Shown here in pieces: positions 61,643-64,000 of a stretch of 64,000 nucleotides of DNA. The notes beneath the pieces were generated by a model that searched no databases, was not told the origin of the DNA, and saw only the letters and a list, made by a program, of their open reading frames with translations. This DNA is from an uncultured bacterium (GTDB lineage Bacteria > Planctomycetota > UBA8108 > UBA1146), in assembly GCA_913056395.1 (NCBI GenBank), contig CAJXMG010000003.1, positions 1 to 64,000 of the forward strand, given 5' to 3'. The stretch's first letter is position 1. The number at the start of each line of letters is the position of its first letter. The position numbers and the translations under genes are program-made.

Positions 61643-63853
61643 TCACTTTCGCTCGAATTGCTGATATTCGGTCAGTATTCGGCGAATTGTGGGAGAGTTG
61701 GGCCATTTCTTCAGGGTGTCCTGCAAGACTTTGACCGCTTCCGCTGTGTTTCCAAAGTCGTGGAGAGCAATGGCGTAGACATAGGCGTAGCGCAGGGATT
61801 CAGGGGAGAGGGTGTAGGCCTTTTCGATGGCCTGGAAGCCTTCTTCCCTGCGTTCAGACCGAATCAGCAGTAATCCCCGGGCATGGTGAAGGCCTGCATC
61901 GTCACTGACCTTCGAGATGGCAGAATCCAGTAATTGGATGGCCTCCTGAAGTTTTCCGACACGGGCGAGAAGGTCAGACAGATTGACTGAAGCGGGCCCG
62001 AAGTGGGGCTCTCTCTGAAGCGCTTTTCGATAAAGCGATTCCGCTCGATCCAGATTTCCTGCGGTGTCCTCCAGTTGTGCAAGGTTGACGAGAGCCTCTG
62101 CTCTGTCTGAGTGAATCTCCTGACTGCGGCGGTATTCCTGCAGAGCCTTGTTGAGACTGGGTGGCTTGGGAGACTCCGCACTCTCGGGCCATTGAAGAAT
62201 GACCTCTGCAAGATATTGGGCAGCGGTCAACCTGACCGAACGATCAGGGTCCTCAAGGAATTGAAGTATCCACGACCCGAGTTCATAGGGTGGGTCCGCT
62301 TGCAGCCCGAGCAGGGCACCGCGCCGAACCAGGGGCTCTGATGAGTTCAGGTTTTCAACGATCTTCAGAAGGTCACTCCTTGATCGTAATTCCGGCTCCT
62401 GTCGCAGTCGGGAATATTCGGAAAGCAGAGTCCCGCGTGCGATGGCGGGCAATTCTTCATCATCGAGAGCCAGTCCCAACAGCGTCGAAGAATTGGTTTT
62501 ATTGTTGCGAACCGCATGCAGTGCTTGTCCCCAATGAAACTGTCCGCTAACGCCATTGGGAAACCAATCGCGGATTTTCAGGTCTGCCCAGTTCGCTGTT
62601 TCATCGTAGTGGCACTCGTTGCAGGCATTGGGGGTGCCGATGCTTTCAGTCAGATCAGGTCGTGGAATTCGAAAGGAGTGGTCATGACGGCGGTCGGTGC
62701 CCATGTAGATACGGGATGTCATGTGACAGTCGATGCACTGTGAACCGGGTGTCCCAGCGGCGTGATGGGTGTGCGAGAGACTGTCGTAGCGGGCGGGTTC
62801 ATGGCAGCCGATGCAGAGTGCGTTTCCCTGCAAATACAGCTCTCCGGAGTGGGGGTCATGGCAATCGGTGCAGGTGACCCCCTTCTGGTGCATGCGGCTC
62901 TGAAGGAAGGAACCGTGGACATACACCTCGTCAAGAATTTGACCGTCGGCGTGGTAGAGACCCTCCTCCAGAAGAGACAGTTGGTGAGTCTGGGAAAGTT
63001 CTTTTCCCGGAATCGATCCATCCACGAGAGCGGTTCTCCGCGAGTGACAGCGGGCACAGGTTTCCTGCTCCCGTGAGTGGGGAAGTTCAGGATTGCGAGT
63101 GGCGACCTTTTCACCCTCTGCACGCACCCATTGTCGCTTGCCACTGGATAGAGAAAACGGGAAGCCAAAGTTGGGAGGGGGAGGTGGTTGATCATCTTCT
63201 TTCGACAATCCTCTCACCGATTGAGCCCAATCAAGGTGGTGGCTGCCAGGACCATGACATGCTTCACACGCCACATCGATCTCCTCATAGCGTGTCTTGA
63301 ATTGCTGGGTGCTGGCATCAAAGTTTTTGGTGACACCCGTAGAGTGGCACTCAGCACACATATGATTCCAGTTGTTCAGAGAGCCGGTCCAGTGAAGAGG
63401 ATCTCCAGGTGGAGTCTTCTCACCCGGAAAGAGGGGATACCAGCCCTCCGGTTTTGCACCACTTCCAGTGGACCAGGCGATGGGGTAGCTCTGAAGCTTG
63501 CCCGGTTCCTCTTCGATGAGGACTTGCTGGCAAGGCTCGATGCCAAAAAAGTACTTCACCGGTTTTTGGATTTTCCCTGAAGAATCTTCCACTTCGACAT
63601 GGGGGACTCCGGCGATTTCGATGAAGCGGGAGATCAGTCCTGCGGCCTTGACTTCTTCTCCCTTGAAGGAGGCCACAGCCCCCTTCTCTCCGGGAGCGAG
63701 CATGGCCTTTGCGTGGTGTGAAGTCAGCCAGGAGGAGTGCTCCTGCTGGTGGCATCCGATGCAGGTCTGGCTTCCAACGTGCGTCGGTTCACCGCTCGGG
63801 TTCAAGCCGATCCATGGAGCGATCAAAAGCAGGATAGAAATGTGAATCGTCAT
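61643..63853 (-). CDS. Octaheme c-type cytochrome with HEAT and TPR repeats
   Basis: A 736-residue exported protein (signal MTIHISILLLIAPWIGL). I count eight CxxCH heme sites: CIGCH (31-35), CAECH, CEACH, CARCH, CTDCH, CIGCH, CIDCH and CNECH, in the first 420 residues. This is a cytochrome c554/doubled-CxxCH-type array. A HEAT-like part follows (SEPLVRRGALLGLQADPP, SVRLTAAQYLAEVI), then about four TPRs to the end (ALVNLAQLEDTAGNLDRAESLYRKAL). Such cytochrome-TPR proteins recur in Planctomycetota, with unknown electron partners. It ends next to the metal-operon promoter on the same strand but has a separate role by content. Confidence 0.92.
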   Translation of the reverse strand: MTIHISILLLIAPWIGLNPSGEPTHVGSQTCIGCHQQEHSSWLTSHHAKAMLAPGEKGAVASFKGEEVKAAGLISRFIEIAGVPHVEVEDSSGKIQKPVKYFFGIEPCQQVLIEEEPGKLQSYPIAWSTGSGAKPEGWYPLFPGEKTPPGDPLHWTGSLNNWNHMCAECHSTGVTKNFDASTQQFKTRYEEIDVACEACHGPGSHHLDWAQSVRGLSKEDDQPPPPPNFGFPFSLSSGKRQWVRAEGEKVATRNPELPHSREQETCARCHSRRTALVDGSIPGKELSQTHQLSLLEEGLYHADGQILDEVYVHGSFLQSRMHQKGVTCTDCHDPHSGELYLQGNALCIGCHEPARYDSLSHTHHAAGTPGSQCIDCHMTSRIYMGTDRRHDHSFRIPRPDLTESIGTPNACNECHYDETANWADLKIRDWFPNGVSGQFHWGQALHAVRNNKTNSSTLLGLALDDEELPAIARGTLLSEYSRLRQEPELRSRSDLLKIVENLNSSEPLVRRGALLGLQADPPYELGSWILQFLEDPDRSVRLTAAQYLAEVILQWPESAESPKPPSLNKALQEYRRSQEIHSDRAEALVNLAQLEDTAGNLDRAESLYRKALQREPHFGPASVNLSDLLARVGKLQEAIQLLDSAISKVSDDAGLHHARGLLLIRSERREEGFQAIEKAYTLSPESLRYAYVYAIALHDFGNTAEAVKVLQDTLKKWPNSPTIRRILTEYQQFERK

Positions 63854-64000
63854 GGCTTCAGGATACTCCCGAGTCAGGGGGGTGGGCAGGATTTCAGGAA
63901 GCCGGTCAGGGCTTCAATTCCTGCTGAATTGTCGATATTCCCCACCAAGATCCCCTGTGGTGAGGCCGGTCTTGGGTTACAACATACCCCGATACGGGAA
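63854..64000. other. Right-edge region, no gene assigned
   Basis: About 150 bases upstream of the octaheme cytochrome. A minus-strand frame ending EYRQFSRN resembles the end of a TPR protein but meets a TAA eleven codons earlier than a useful length, so I do not call a gene. Confidence 0.3.

Noticed and set aside
63900-64000. Possible end of another TPR gene at the right edge (minus-strand EYRQFSRN)
   Set aside because: An in-frame TAA lies shortly before it and the remaining piece is too short to support a gene.

Overview
The window reads as chromosomal DNA of a Planctomycetota bacterium. This rests on its gene families. There are two separate planctomycete-type cytochrome pairs (a DUF1549/DUF1553 protein with DUF1501, and a DUF1587-1592-1588-1585 protein with DUF1552). 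A DUF1080 protein, a Tat-exported TIM-barrel sugar isomerase-like protein, a sialate O-acetylesterase-like enzyme and three secreted dockerin-tailed proteins are also present. Most genes are moderately GC-rich. Two stretches (about 17.1-18.3 kb and 55.5-57.3 kb) are clearly AT-richer. I saw no rRNA, tRNA, CRISPR array or insertion sequence.

Layout. 0-1.5 kb: minus-strand succinate dehydrogenase membrane subunit and flavoprotein (cut by the left edge). 1.7-5.8 kb: glnE and a convergent lipase-like hydrolase sharing a CTAG stop. 5.9-12 kb: DUF1501 plus cytochrome pair and a DUF1080 gene. 12-18.4 kb: TPR-class III cyclase, an orphan GroES-like protein, and a 1334-residue HEPN-like/degenerate-ATPase/TPR protein. 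18.7-24.9 kb: two secreted dockerin proteins, a small unknown protein, then a cyclic-nucleotide-binding-fold protein overlapping a class II cAMP phosphodiesterase-like protein. 25-28.5 kb: sugar isomerase-like protein, hydrolase, DsbD-N-like protein and a redoxin whose C-terminal cysteine position is an in-frame TGA. 28.6-34.6 kb: Ser/Gly/Asn-rich protein, tandem CDGSH protein, transglutaminase-like lipoprotein, unknown lipoprotein, Lon-N protein and endonuclease III. 34.6-39.8 kb: third dockerin protein, glnS and an M28-PDZ peptidase. 39.9-43.9 kb: four overlapping genes forming a MacB/LolCD-like ABC system with a zinc-type binding lipoprotein. 44-49.7 kb: esterase and the second cytochrome/DUF1552 pair. 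49.8-55.5 kb: SRPBCC protein, RlmI-like and AlkB-like enzymes, pseudouridine synthase and a YgiQ-type radical SAM protein. 55.6-57.3 kb: AT-rich ankyrin protein. 57.3-61.6 kb: minus-strand zinc/manganese ABC operon with an outer-membrane porin and a small Cys/His protein, behind a promoter holding a Fur/Zur-like palindrome. 61.6-63.9 kb: octaheme cytochrome with TPRs.

The most notable points are: (1) a candidate selenocysteine codon in the redoxin at 28422, followed by a well-placed 8-bp hairpin; (2) two unlike metal-uptake systems, one apparently Zur-controlled and one built on an exporter-type ABC module; (3) a HEPN-like/pseudo-ATPase/TPR giant near a TPR-cyclase; (4) a repeated secreted module shared by all three dockerin proteins; (5) a succinate dehydrogenase anchor with Rieske-like Cys/His motifs. 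All functional statements are from reading motifs; no database search was possible.
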